Shown here piece by piece: positions 11,506 through 21,800 of a DNA stretch of 64,000 nt. The position numbers were made by a program, and so were the translations under genes. The stretch lies in assembly GCA_033032865.1 (NCBI GenBank), contig JAWHQI010000201.1, positions 1,179,501 to 1,243,500 of the forward strand, written 5' to 3'. Each line of letters begins with the position of its first letter. The stretch's first letter is position 1. The notes beneath the pieces were generated by a model. It was not told where the DNA came from and made no database searches. It was given only the letters and a program-made list of their open reading frames with translations. The DNA is from Dactylorhiza incarnata (Eukaryota; Streptophyta; Magnoliopsida; Asparagales; Orchidaceae).

Positions 11506-12474
11506 ATGAGCTGATCAGTCTCTATAATTCTGAACAAGAGTAACATGATTAATAATTTGAAAGTGGATGGCTTTTCTTTTGCTTATGACGAGTTTTGTCA
11601 TCGCCTGTGTTCTCACCTTTGTTTGGTGAGCATATTCTGCTGATTTTTAGTTGTTCTGTTGTTTCCTTTTTGTTGATTATTAGCTGCTAGCTTTGTCATC
11701 ACTGACCCTTGCAGCTTCTGTTTCCCTCCGGCCTCACGGAGGTTTGCTTACTTTCTTGTTTTATGCACCACTTGTACTTGCTTCTGAGGTGTTCTTTCTT
11801 TGAATGCCTCAGGTTCTGGACAATAGCAGGTGTTAGTGCAGGGCTGCGTTGGTTGCCGTCTTCTGACCCTCTTGAGGTAGGGTATTCTGTGGACTTGTCG
11901 GCCTATGGGTTCGTGTCAGGTGTTGACGATCGTTGTGTCGTTTGGTTAGACTTTTGTTTTACTGCTGCTGTTATTTGTTGTTCACTTTTGAACACTTGTT
12001 CTGGAATGGTTAAATGTGGGTTGGCTTATCGACCTCTTCCTAGATATGCTAAGGCATTTGTAGCATTGTGCATCATGATTTGAAATGTTAAGCTCACTAA
12101 TTTCAGCGCGTGATAAATCTACCTTTATATATAGTAAATCCACACATTCGATCGTGCATGGTGCACCTCACTAGGTCTTCATGTTCACTTAGGCCACTAT
12201 GTAAGTAAATCAAGTATTTTATTTCCGCTATGTAAAACTATATTTTAAAAGCGTGGACTAGTTGATCCACCTAGCCGAGGGACGCGGTTCATTAATTTTC
12301 TGCACAAATCATTTTTTGAATCACTTTGATTTGATAACAATAATTGCTTGAACTGCGATGAAGGATACGTTGCCTTAACGTCAGTAGGCGTCCCCTACGT
12401 GACGTGGAATCACAACGCATAGCTTTCCCTACTCTGATAGCATTTTAAATGTTGGAAAAATGCGGGTTGTGACA

Positions 12475-13170
12475 TTGGGTGTGCGGAGTGAAGCGGTAAT
12501 TAAGGAGTTGCATCAGAGTAGCGAGGTGTTGTCGAGGCAAGTGGTTGAGATGCAGGCGCAGATTCAGATGTTGATTGCGGCTACTTTTGGGCAGCAGCCT
12601 GGGGCCCAGGACCCTGTGGTGGGTCAGGAGGCGGTGTCGGGGAAGAGAAAGAGGAAGTCTGGTGATAGCGGCCGCCCTGCTCCAAGTAAGAAGGGAAGGA
12701 TGGTGTGCAGTTTTTGCAGTCGCGTGGGCCATTCGTATGAGAAGTGTTTCAAGAGGCTGGGCGTGCAGAAGCAACTTCAGGTGATGCAGATGCAGTTTCA
12801 GTCGTTGGCTCTTCAAGGTGCTCCTAAGGATGTCAAGTTTTGCACTTTTTGCAGTCAGGTGGGGCACAATCTTACGCAGTGTTGGAAGAAGGACAAGATA
12901 TGTGTGTATTGTGGGCAAGGAGGGCATGCACGACCCATTCTCGGTTGAAAGATTGGACGTGCTATCAGTGTGGACAGAAAGGACAAATGAACTCCCGGTG
13001 TTCGCAGTTCCAGTTGGCCGGCCAGCAGCTTGCTCCTACGGCTCTGGTACCGCACCACCTCAGCAGCGGCAGTTGGGTCGAGAGATGCCAAGTTAAATGT
13101 AGTAGCAAAGGAAGGAGAGCAGTTCCCCCCGGTGATTCCAGGTTAGATTCTAATCTAACTCTTAGCTTTC
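12475..13170 (+). pseudogene. Element 1 gag remnant with zinc knuckles, capsid deleted
   Basis: Continues gag after element C. A coiled N-terminal part (VRSEAVIKELHQSSEVLSR) is joined directly to the basic linker KRKRKSGDSG. The capsid domain found at this place in element 4 is missing. Zinc-knuckle units follow: CSFCSRVGHSYEKC, CFKRLG, CTFCSQVGHNLTQC and CVYCGQGGHA. A frameshift at about 12930 separates a further unit, CYQCGQKGQMNSRC, in which the usual His is Gln. RNA-packaging protein of the element, not functional here. Confidence 0.85.
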
Positions 13171-13249
13171 AGTTTTTCCCCTAGATTGCTTTCGCTCATT
13201 TAGTTGCGTATCCACCTTTATAGGAGAGTTTAAGGTAAAGATCTGTTAG

Positions 13250-13625
13250 GCGCGCGTCCTTTTTTATTCGGGTGCTACCTACTCGTTCGTGGCTAGGAAT
13301 TTTGTAGAGCATCATAGTTTGTCCCTCGAACAGGTAGGTGATCTCCTTAGTGCTAAGTTTCCCCTCTGGTGACTCTGTGGTGTCAAATCAAGGTATCTAG
13401 AGTTGTCCTATCCTCTTAGGTGGTGTCTTAACTTTGGCTAATCTTAAGGTGCTAGACCTGGAAGTTTTCGATGTGATTTTGGGTTTGGGCTGGTTGTCCA
13501 GGTTTGATGCTGTTATCCAACGCAAGGTAAAGCGTTTGGACTTTAAGCAGGACATCGGTCAACCCTCGAGCATGTTTGGCTTTCCGCGCCAGGGTTTCCC
13601 CGATTATTTCTGCAGTGTGTGCTAG
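13250..13625 (+). pseudogene. Element 1 protease remnant
   Basis: Retropepsin-type aspartic protease piece. The active-site region reads VLFYSGATYSFVAR, where relatives (element 4: VLFDSGTTNSFVA) have Asp; the Asp codon at 13265-13267 has become Tyr (GAT to TAT). Further on are VLDLEVFDVILGLGWLSRFDAVI and the protease-RT linker KRLDFKQDIGQPSSMFGFPRQ, then a stop at 13623-13625. Dead by both active-site loss and frame breaks. Confidence 0.85.
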
Positions 13626-13689
13626 GAGCCTTTAGTTTTCGGTTGTTTTGCTTACCTTGTTTCTATGTTAGAAACTGGTAGCAGTTTGC

Positions 13690-14448
13690 CGTGTATCGAA
13701 GATTTTTTTTCCTGTGGTGCGAGAGTTCGCTGATGTCTTCGTCGTTAGTCTTCTTGGTTTTCTGCCTGTGAGAGTTAAGGAGTTTGTTTCTGACCTTGAG
13801 ATGGGTACCCGTCCTATTGCAAAGGAACCGTACACATTGGCCCCGTGTGAGCTGGAAGAGTTGCGCACTCAGTTAGGTGAGTGGTTGCAGTGTGGCTTTA
13901 TCTGGCCTAGTTCTTCGCCATGGAGTGCTCCCGTCTTGTTCGTGAAGAAGAAGGTTAGTTCGGTGAGATTGTGTATCGTTTATCGAGAGCTGAACATGGT
14001 GACCATTAAGAACAGGTACTCGTTGCCTCAGATTGATGGTTTGCTTGATCAGTTGCGTGGTAGTTTGGTGTGTTCAAAGGTCGATCTTCGTTTAGGCTGC
14101 CATCAGTTGAGGATCCGCGAATCGGAGGTTCCGTGGTCTGCTTTCCGTTCTCGGCTTGGACATTTCGAGTTCTTGGTAATGTCTTTTTTTCTTGTGGGTA
14201 ATTCCTTCGTTTTTGTTAATTGGGAGGTGTTGGATTTAGAAGGCTTTGTCGTGAGCTTTTATCGGGGATCGGGTGATCTATTTTGAGTGCTAAGGGTAAT
14301 CTTATCTGCATCTGTTTTCCTAGCCCTCTTCGGTTAGTGTTTCTATCCAGCGAGTGCAAGCTTATCTCTCCCTTTGCCTTTTTATTCGTTTGTATTTTAA
14401 GTTTCGGTTCTATGTTTCGGGATGAAACTTCTTTTTTGGTGTGGTGAC
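13690..14448 (+). pseudogene. Element 1 RT N-terminal remnant and 3' end
   Basis: RT fingers and palm are readable: [78 protein letters not shown] and FEFLVMSF. The catalytic FIDD box has decayed at about 14249-14286 ([10 protein letters not shown] in its place). RT thumb, RNase H and integrase are absent. 14287-14448 is a short non-coding tail ending CGGGATGAAACTTC, the usual run-up to the polypurine tract of this family, and a degraded tract just before the 3' LTR. Confidence 0.85.
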
Positions 14449-14927
14449 TGTAACGCCCCGGAATTTTCAGCAATTATTTTATTCCTTCTTTGACGTCATT
14501 TTTACAATAGTGCGTTACGTTAGTGCGAAGTTAGCGGTGCGCCGCCGTTTGAGCATTTTCGCGTTCGTTCGGTCAATTCGACCAAATTTTGTAGTGTGCC
14601 GGAATAGGGAAATTTTGCGTTAGGAAATTGAATTATTTAATTTTAGAGAGCCTCGTCGAATTTTCATTTCGATCTGAGCGTTATTAGAATCCCGGTGTTT
14701 TTCTGAAGATTTGTATATTTATCGTCGTCGCAGTCTTTAAAAATTTATATCTCTAGTTTGGCTCGTCGAATTTTGATTCCGCCTTCTCCGTTGGATTTGT
14801 AGCGCCGACATTTGACTTCGGCGCGATTTTCGTTAGAATCGGCGACCGTGGGTTCGGTCTTTCTTTTCTTATTATTATTATTAATAATATAATTAAATTC
14901 ATTTTGTTGTTAACCAAATCTTCTTCC

Positions 14928-14976
<49 letters not shown>

Positions 14977-17900
14977 CATATATATGTAAATTATTATTCT
15001 CCTCCTTCTTTCCTTTCCTTATAATTATCATCATTGTTATTATTGTTATTATTGTTATTATTATTATAAATTTTTAGTGTGGATTTGCTGTCATCCACCT
15101 CTTTCTTCTATCCGATTATATATGTAATATATAAATATCTTTCTCCATTATATGAATATATATTAAGTTACTATTCCTCTTCTTTATTTCTTCCTTTCCC
15201 GAACTAGAGTTTTCAAGTGAGAGAAAGAGAGAGTGTTTAGGGTTTTGTGAACTTCCGACCGCCGCCGAAGGAGCTCCGGTGCGCGAATTCTTCGCCGGAG
15301 CATAGTTTTGATAGCTCTCGCCGTGCTCGTTGTGTGCGTTATAAGTTTCGTTCGATTCATAGATTTGTGGCCCTAGGGTTAGCGGCCCTAACCCTCGTTT
15401 TGTCCATTTTTTCGTAGAACCTCCATGCATAGGTCGTGTTTGAGCGGATCTGTGTCGTGGAGGGCTTGTGAGGACGTTCTTCGGCGTTTCGAGTAAAGGC
15501 AAGTGGTGGTTTTGCTCTTCCCCCGCTCCCTGGGCTTGTATGTTCCTTCAAAACTTTTAATCTCCTCTTTATATATATGTATATATATACATATATATAC
15601 ATATATATATATATACACATATATATATATATCTTTATATCGTTTCTTAGTGTTGTTGTATGTTCTGATTTAGGTGTTCTGTTGCTGGGCTAGCTTAGGA
15701 GTTGTTCTTGTTTCCTTGTTTAAGAAATTTTTTCTGTCCAAGTGTAAATCGACGGTCAATCGGTGGGACCATCCCGTCTATCCCTTGTCTCAGCCGATTT
15801 TGTGGTTTTCATCTGTTTTTTTTTTCTCTAAGGCAAAATCGACGGCTATTCCCGTCGATCGACAGGACGGTCCGCCGATCGACGGGACAGCCAGTCGATT
15901 TTTGCCTTTTAGCTGGATAGAAGCCTTTTTCATATTTCTAAGTGAGAATCGACGGCTATTCCTGTCGATCGACGGGACCGTCCGCCGATCGACGGGACAT
16001 GCACCCAATTTTTTTTGCCCTTTCCTTGTTTTTTGTCTTCTTTTCCTTGTTTTGCTTCCTTTTCCCTTTAATGATTGTTCCTCCCCCTTTCTTTTCTGCA
16101 AATGAAGCCTTGGCTGTGGTATCCCTAGTTGTTCTGATAGATCCTCTCAAAAAAAGCCTTTTCTCGTGTGTTCTCGGAAATCAAGTTCTTCTTGGGCAAT
16201 CTGATTCCTGCTTATACCTTAGATTCGTTTAGAAGCCCTCTCTGTGTAGTTCTAGAATTCTCTAGCCTTTTTGTCCAGAATTTATTAGAACTTCTGTCCT
16301 GATCTTATTTGTCTTTCCGTCCAGAGTCTCTGTCCAGAACTCCCAAGTTGTATGTGTAGTCGACTTTCTTGTGTTTTTCCCATCGAGTTTATCGACCCTT
16401 TCCCGTCGACTTTGACATAAAGTCCTCCAGTCAATGTTTGATTTAGTTTTTCTTGTCAACTTTGGTATAAGTTTTACTTGTCGACTTTTGATGAGTCTTT
16501 CGTTCGATTCCATCGCTTATTCTGAATTGTTTTTAGCATGTCTTTATGTTTTTTTGTCGGGTGTTCACGGGTATCTTAAGCGATGTTAGCAAGCTTTTTA
16601 AGTCCTTTTGCTGAGACCTTTGCGATGTAGCTATGCTTTATTCTTTGAGTGTCATGTATTTGATTAGTGATCATTTATGGTATCTTTTCGCGCCTTATTC
16701 ATCGTATTATTACGAGAAGTTCATTGAGAGTCAAGTTTGGACTCACCAAGTGTTTTCTGTTGATCTTTTGAGTATTGTTCAGATGTTTGGGCTTTGTGTT
16801 AAGTTTATCTTCGTCTTATTCCGACACCAAGCCTTGCATGGTGTCGTCTTGCTAAAATCTTCAACCTTGTTGTAAGTTGAATGTTAATCTATTGATTAAT
16901 TGCTGAATCCGGTGATTTCTGATTCTCTCGTCTTGAGTTATGGTTAAAACCATTTGTCATCCTATTTTTCCCTGTCTGACACTCCCCTGTTTGTTCTGTT
17001 GGATTTATGAGCTATGTATGCTATGTTGTCTAATTCTCCGGGATAGTTTTGGTGAGTGGTTCTCGATCTCTATGATCTTCGTTGTCTAATGTTCTGAGTG
17101 TTCTATGGCGAACTGCAATGTGGTTTATTTATATACTTATATATATACATATATATATGTTTATACACCCCTGCTTCTGGTGTTATGTGTGAGTCTGTTG
17201 AGAGTGTGAGCTAAAATTCACCGCCATAGTGCCTCTTTTGGGCTGTTGGTTTGAGTGGATTGGAGTCACCGCTGCAGCACTCCTGTTTGGTTTTGGGCTG
17301 CGGGCGTTTGTGGAAGATAACATCGTCGCAGTGCCTTCTTTTGGGGATGCTCTTCCCTCGAGCTGATCAGTCTCAAATGCTAGTAACTTATATGCTTATA
17401 TGGGTATTATGATATTATATGTATAACTACCACCTTTGAGCCGCAATGGCGGACAAGGGGTTGGCTTTGATCTTTTTGGCTATTAACTTCTGGCGCAGCC
17501 TTTTTCCTCTTACCGAGTGCACTCGTTTGAGCTGGCTCGGGTGGTTGTAAGATTTAGTGTTATTCTATTTAGCTCTCTTTTCTGCAATATTTTATTAATG
17601 ATTGCTGCTAACCTTGGTTTTCTTGCTACCATTTGCACTTTCTTGTTGAGGCATTCTTCTCTTTTGAATGTCTCAGCCTCGGAGCCGTAGCTGTTCGGTT
17701 AGTAGAGTTGGTGTTCTCTAGAGCTGCAGTTAGTTGCAGTGGTTCGTTCTCCCCTCACGGTTGTGAGGTAGTTGTTCCCTTTTGTTTCAATTTTAGGCTT
17801 GTACTTTGTTTTTTCTATGGGCTCGTGTCAGTTGTTGACGTCCATAGCTCTAGTTTTCTGGTGCTAGTTTACTTGTTAGTTGTTTTGCTGTTACTTTCAA

Positions 17901-18008
17901 GTTGTTTACCTACTTGCTCTCGGGGAAGTTTTTTTTTGTTAGGTTGCATGAGTTACTTTACTTATATAGAAAAATTGCATTCTTGCATAGCACGATATTA
18001 AGGAAATA
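14449..18008 (+). repeat. Element 1 3' LTR, left part
   Basis: Starts TGTAACGCCCCGG and follows the 5' LTR to the equivalent of about 5098, where Tat-A is inserted. It repeats the palindrome array (15740-16005) and the imperfect repeat block (17215-17360). The interrupting element is flanked by ATGCC at 18009-18013 and 31856-31860. Substitutions and indels against the 5' LTR are frequent. Confidence 0.93.
15740..16005. repeat. TCGA palindrome array in the element 1 3' LTR
   Basis: Counterpart of 2805-3075: CCCGTCGATCGACAGG, CCGCCGATCGACGGGAC, CCTGTCGATCGACGGG and half sites. Unit order and number differ slightly from the 5' copy. Confidence 0.82.
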
Positions 18009-18551
18009 ATGCCTGTTTGCCCGGAAAACCGCTTCTCGGTTTGAACCATTATCAGACCGCTCGGACTCCTGGGCTAAGCCGCTGGGTCCTGGAATCGGCG
18101 GTTCTCAGTTCAGGAAGGGCCAGGCCGGGCGGCCTGGTGTCATTTCCGGATCGCCCCCAAAGGGATAAGATCGTCAAAGAGCCAAGGCAAGAAGTTCATC
18201 CGCGGTCTCGGCCAGAAGGCCGCACGGGTTGTCCCATAGACACTCGAAGTTCCAGCCCCGAAGAACAGGCCGGGGCTCCAGATCGAAGGCTATCCAAGTT
18301 ACCTCTTGAAGATCGGCTAAGTCATGACCAAAAGGCAGACCGCGGCCTCAATCTCCAAACCGCGCGGTCTGTATTATTGACTTGGTCCCGGTGTCCTCAG
18401 CCGCAAGCAAGACAGGTCGGGAAGGCAGGCCGTCAGATCGCGCGGCCTCTTTCTTTTTCTTCTTTGTGTATCCCGTCACCGCCTGCCCGTTTCTCCTGTA
18501 CCCGGGCAGGAGGTTATTTTATCCCTGCCCAATCGGGCAGGCCCCCAAGCC

Positions 18552-18559
18552 TATAAATA
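18552..18559 (+). promoter_or_regulatory. TATA box of the Tat-A 5' LTR
   Basis: TATAAATA followed by GGGGGCGGCAC. The same box is at 31559-31566 in the 3' LTR, and a weaker TTTAAATA is at the matching place in Tat-B (43031-43038, minus). Transcription would start about 30 bases downstream, setting the U3/R border. Confidence 0.8.
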
Positions 18560-18696
18560 GGGGGCGGCACTGTTCACAAGACACACACACTCGAATCCAA
18601 GAGCTCGCTTGTCTGAGCTCCGGTCTCGAGTTTCAGGTCTCGCGAACTGTTGACCGGCCGGCTTCTGCTTTCTCGCATTTGTAACTGCTACTTTTC

Positions 18697-18702
18697 AATA
18701 AA
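18697..18702 (+). terminator. Polyadenylation signal in the Tat-A LTR
   Basis: AATAAA within CTTTTCAATAAAAGG, about 140 bases after the TATA box, where a retrotransposon LTR would carry its RNA 3'-end signal. Confidence 0.65.
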
Positions 18703-18899
18703 AGGAAAGCCCGTCGCAGGAGTGGCATTTGCCGCGACGGGCGAAGTCTGGCCTCGATCGCTGCTAGCGGTCTGAATTCTCTAACTAAATAGTAACTGAT
18801 AGTCCGCAGCCTTCAATTTTCTTCGTAAGCGCACTTTTGAATCGAACAGAAACACGCGACCTTCAGATCGCAGACTGTCAGCGAAATCCTTGGTTCAGA

Positions 18900-21800
18900 A
18901 TGTCAGACCGCCAGCTCCCTCCAAGAGACCGATCCGACCACAGTGAAGACTCTTTGTGGGAAGCTCTGGAGCGGACAAAGAGAGAGGCCGACCAGGCTCG
19001 GCAGGCGACTGATCAACGTCTGGACGCGATCACTCAGGCCCTAACTCTACTAACCGAGCGGTTAGCCCCTCAGCAGGCCGCGGCTCACCAGGCGGTCACT
19101 CCTATTTTACCTCCTCCACCTCCATACCCGTTCGCGCAAGTCGCTCATTCCCGACCACCACAAGAAGGTTCCGCGGACCGGCCGAATTTCTACCAAGAGG
19201 CCGCGCGATGTATGCCAGCTCGGGTCCTTGACTTTCAAGGAGCGACCTCTCAGGTCGCTCATTTTCCCTATCCGCCTGAGGTCGCCGCCTTCCAATCATA
19301 TCCGGCTGGAGCACCTGCCCGCTCCTATCATGCGGCCTGTCCGCCAATGTCCGCAGCCGAGATCCCTTATAACCCTGCTTTCCCTCTGTACGAGGATGCC
19401 GAGGAGAGTTCTCCCTTCACTGACGAAATCCGAGGAGAGCCGGCCCCAAACAACTTTCGAGAACCACGTATGTCAGCATATAGTGGGGAGTCCGATCCAG
19501 CAATACACCTCCAGGCATTTGAATCGGCTGTTGCTCTGAGGACCATCACTGATGCAACAAAGTGCAAGCTCCTGGTGACATCCTTTGATGGGCAGGCCAG
19601 AGAATGGTTCTATGGATTGCATCCTCGATCTATCAGATGCTTTGCGGAGTTGCGTAGAGAATTTCTGCTTCGATTCTCTACCTCTAAGAAGAGGAAGAAT
19701 GGTCCGGCAGCCCTATTCGAGATACGACAGCAAGAAAACGAAACGTGGGCCCGTTTCGTCGATCGTTTCCAAAGGGAAATAATGGAGGTACAAAACGTCG
19801 ATCCGGAGTTATATAGGGTCGCACTAATGCATGGCCTTAGGGAGGGGCCGCTGAAGTTTGAAGCCCAAATCAGGGAACCAAAGACATATCAAGAAATGAT
19901 TAGTCTGGCAAACAAATTTATCAGGGGGGAAAAGACTAATCCGGGTTACGTTGCCAAGTTACTCAGCGACAACGATCAGTTCAATTCTGCATCAACCCAT
20001 CAGCAACGTTATAATCACTCGTCTCGGCCTGATTTCGAGCCTCGGGCTCAAAGGGGAAGGAATCTTAAGCCCAAGCAACCATTCATTGGCCATCAACGGT
20101 TTCAAGATCAGAAACCGCCGTTGGCCATCGCACCCACTCAACCCATGGGAGTTCCGCAAATCATGCCCGTATATCTGCCACAATACATCGCACAACCATC
20201 TCCACCTATCCCATCCATCCGATATGATGAGTCACAAGATTCATTCACCCCACTCAACGTCACCATGAATGAGGTCGTGCAGATTCTTCAGAAGAGGCCT
20301 GACTTTAAAAGGCCCCCTCCTTTGAAATCAGAAGTTCGCAATCGGAACCCAAACCTTTATTGTGAATATCATAAAGAAGAGGGGCATCAGACTGAGGATT
20401 GCCGGGCCCTCCGGTGGTTGATAGAAAAACTCCTGAAAGAAGGAAAGCTTCGGGGGTTGATTCGGCAAGAAACTCCGGTTGAACCGCGAGCTGAGAAGAA
20501 GAAGGAGGCAGTCGAAGTAACATGGGAGTGTGCTGATGTAGAGGAGGCCGGTGGTTATGGGGATATACATCCCGCAGCCGAATGCATAGAGGTGAATGAT
20601 GTTGGCTCTCTCGGCAACATCTATTGCATCCATGGTGGGGCAGGGATAGAATCCTCCCGAAAATCTAGCATCGGGAGAGTTACAAAGCAAGAGGTGGCAG
20701 TTGCCTCCACTTCTGCCCCGGAAAGGACGGTTGTTACGTTTGGCCAGGAAGATCTCTCCCCAAATGCGAATCCGTTCGATGACGCGGTGGTGATAAAGGC
20801 GGTTATTGAGAATTACGCAGTGCACAAAATTTTGATCGATACCGGCAGCTCGGTTAATCTCATCTTTCGCCAAACGTTTGAGGCCCTCAAGACTGGAAAG
20901 GCCTTACTCTCCACGGAAGGCCCCCTCTATGGCTTCTCAGGAGAAAGGAAGGAAGTGGAGGGGTGCGTGAAGCTTCTGGTATCGCTGGGGGGCATAACGA
21001 AGTTGGTAAACTTCGTAGTGGTGGAAGCCCCAAGTAGCTACTGCGCAATTTTCGGAAGGCCAATCCTGAATGCTTACAGAGCGGTAGTATCTACTTTCCA
21101 TTTGGCCTTGAAATTCGCTGCTGAGGGGCGTCAGTATCGGATCCGGAGCGATCCAAAGGTGGCACGCGAATGTTATGTGAAGACAGTTAATGTGATCACC
21201 GAGGCACCACTTCACAAAGCCCAGAATGACATCCAAGAGGTGTCCGAACTCCCTGAAGAAGCTGAGGAAAGCGCGGAACGGAAAGGGACTTACCTGGAAC
21301 CTGCCCAGGAGACCAAAGAGATCCCCATTGTTGAAGGGGAAGGGAAGAAGCTGATCATCAACGCCGAGCTATCGGGAGAGGAAAAGCTCCAGTTAACCTC
21401 CTGCCTGCTGAATAACTTGGACATCTTCGCTTGGTCGGCGGAAGACATGCCAGGAATAGATCCAGATGTCGCGTGCCATCACCTCAACGTTTCTCCGGAG
21501 ATCAAGCCAATCCAACAGAAGAAGAGGGAGGTAGCAACTAAGCTGGCGGTGCCTATCAAAGAAGAAGTTGCAAAGCTTCTTAAGGCCAATTTCATTTCTG
21601 AAATCCAGTACCCCACCTGGATGTCGAATGTAGTGATGGTGAAAAAGTCTGGGGGGAAATGGCGTATGTGTGTTGATTTCACTAAACTCAATAAAGCATG
21701 CCCCAAGGATTATTATCCCTTGCCTCGGATAGATGTTTTGGTAGATTCCGCGGTGGGATATAGTTTTATGAGTTTCTTAGATGCATTTTCTGGTTATCAC

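Larger units (their letters stand above)
6227..12474 (+). mobile_element. Element C: internally deleted chromovirus inserted in element 1 gag
   Basis: Complete insertion with the perfect 5-bp duplication TTGGG (6222-6226 and 12475-12479). The left LTR begins TGTAACGCCCCTGA at 6227 and the right LTR runs 9899-12474, ending GTTGTGACA. The left LTR is cut off at about 7387, and the sequence then runs straight into pol just after the RT catalytic region. The deletion therefore removed about 1.4 kb of LTR, the primer site, gag, protease and most of RT. What remains is RNase H, integrase and chromodomain. It cannot move by itself. Confidence 0.94.
9899..12474 (+). repeat. Element C 3' LTR (2576 bp)
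   Basis: Full-length LTR, TGTAACGCCCC to GGGTTGTGACA, followed by the duplicated TTGGG. It contains a GTCGACT array (10393-10650), a 60-65 bp tandem array (11270-11505), GAGCTGATCAGTCTC near 11507, and the late segment near 12258-12474 (TTGATCCACC, GCGTCCCCTAC) shared with the LTRs of elements 1 and 4. Confidence 0.94.
18014..18848 (+). repeat. Tat-A 5' LTR (835 bp)
   Basis: TGTTTGCCCG to GAATCGAACA. Compared with 31021-31855 it differs at five sites (G/A, A/G, A/G, G/A, T/C reading 5' versus 3' LTR), three of them at CpG. It contains ACCGCGCGGTCT (about 18359), GGGCAGG-type inverted repeats around 18500-18545, a TATA box and a polyadenylation signal. The long open frames at 18017-18556 and its 3' copy are LTR sequence, not genes. 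Confidence 0.96.

Noticed and set aside
11709..12083. Frame of 124 codons in the element C 3' LTR
   Set aside because: Pyrimidine-rich LTR sequence with no domain. The matching stretch in the element 1 LTRs reads a quite different protein, so no gene is supported.
18017..18556. Open frame of 179 codons, repeated at 31009-31563
   Set aside because: It lies wholly in the Tat-A LTR pair, ends at the TATA box and has no recognisable domain; its identity in both copies reflects LTR identity.
18837..18899. Earlier ATG for gag-pol
   Set aside because: Its first codons lie in the 5' LTR, before the internal region starts; the ATG at 18900 is a more plausible start.
19951..20873. Frames on both strands inside Tat-A gag-pol
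   Set aside because: Shadows of the 1872-codon gag-pol frame with no domain of their own.
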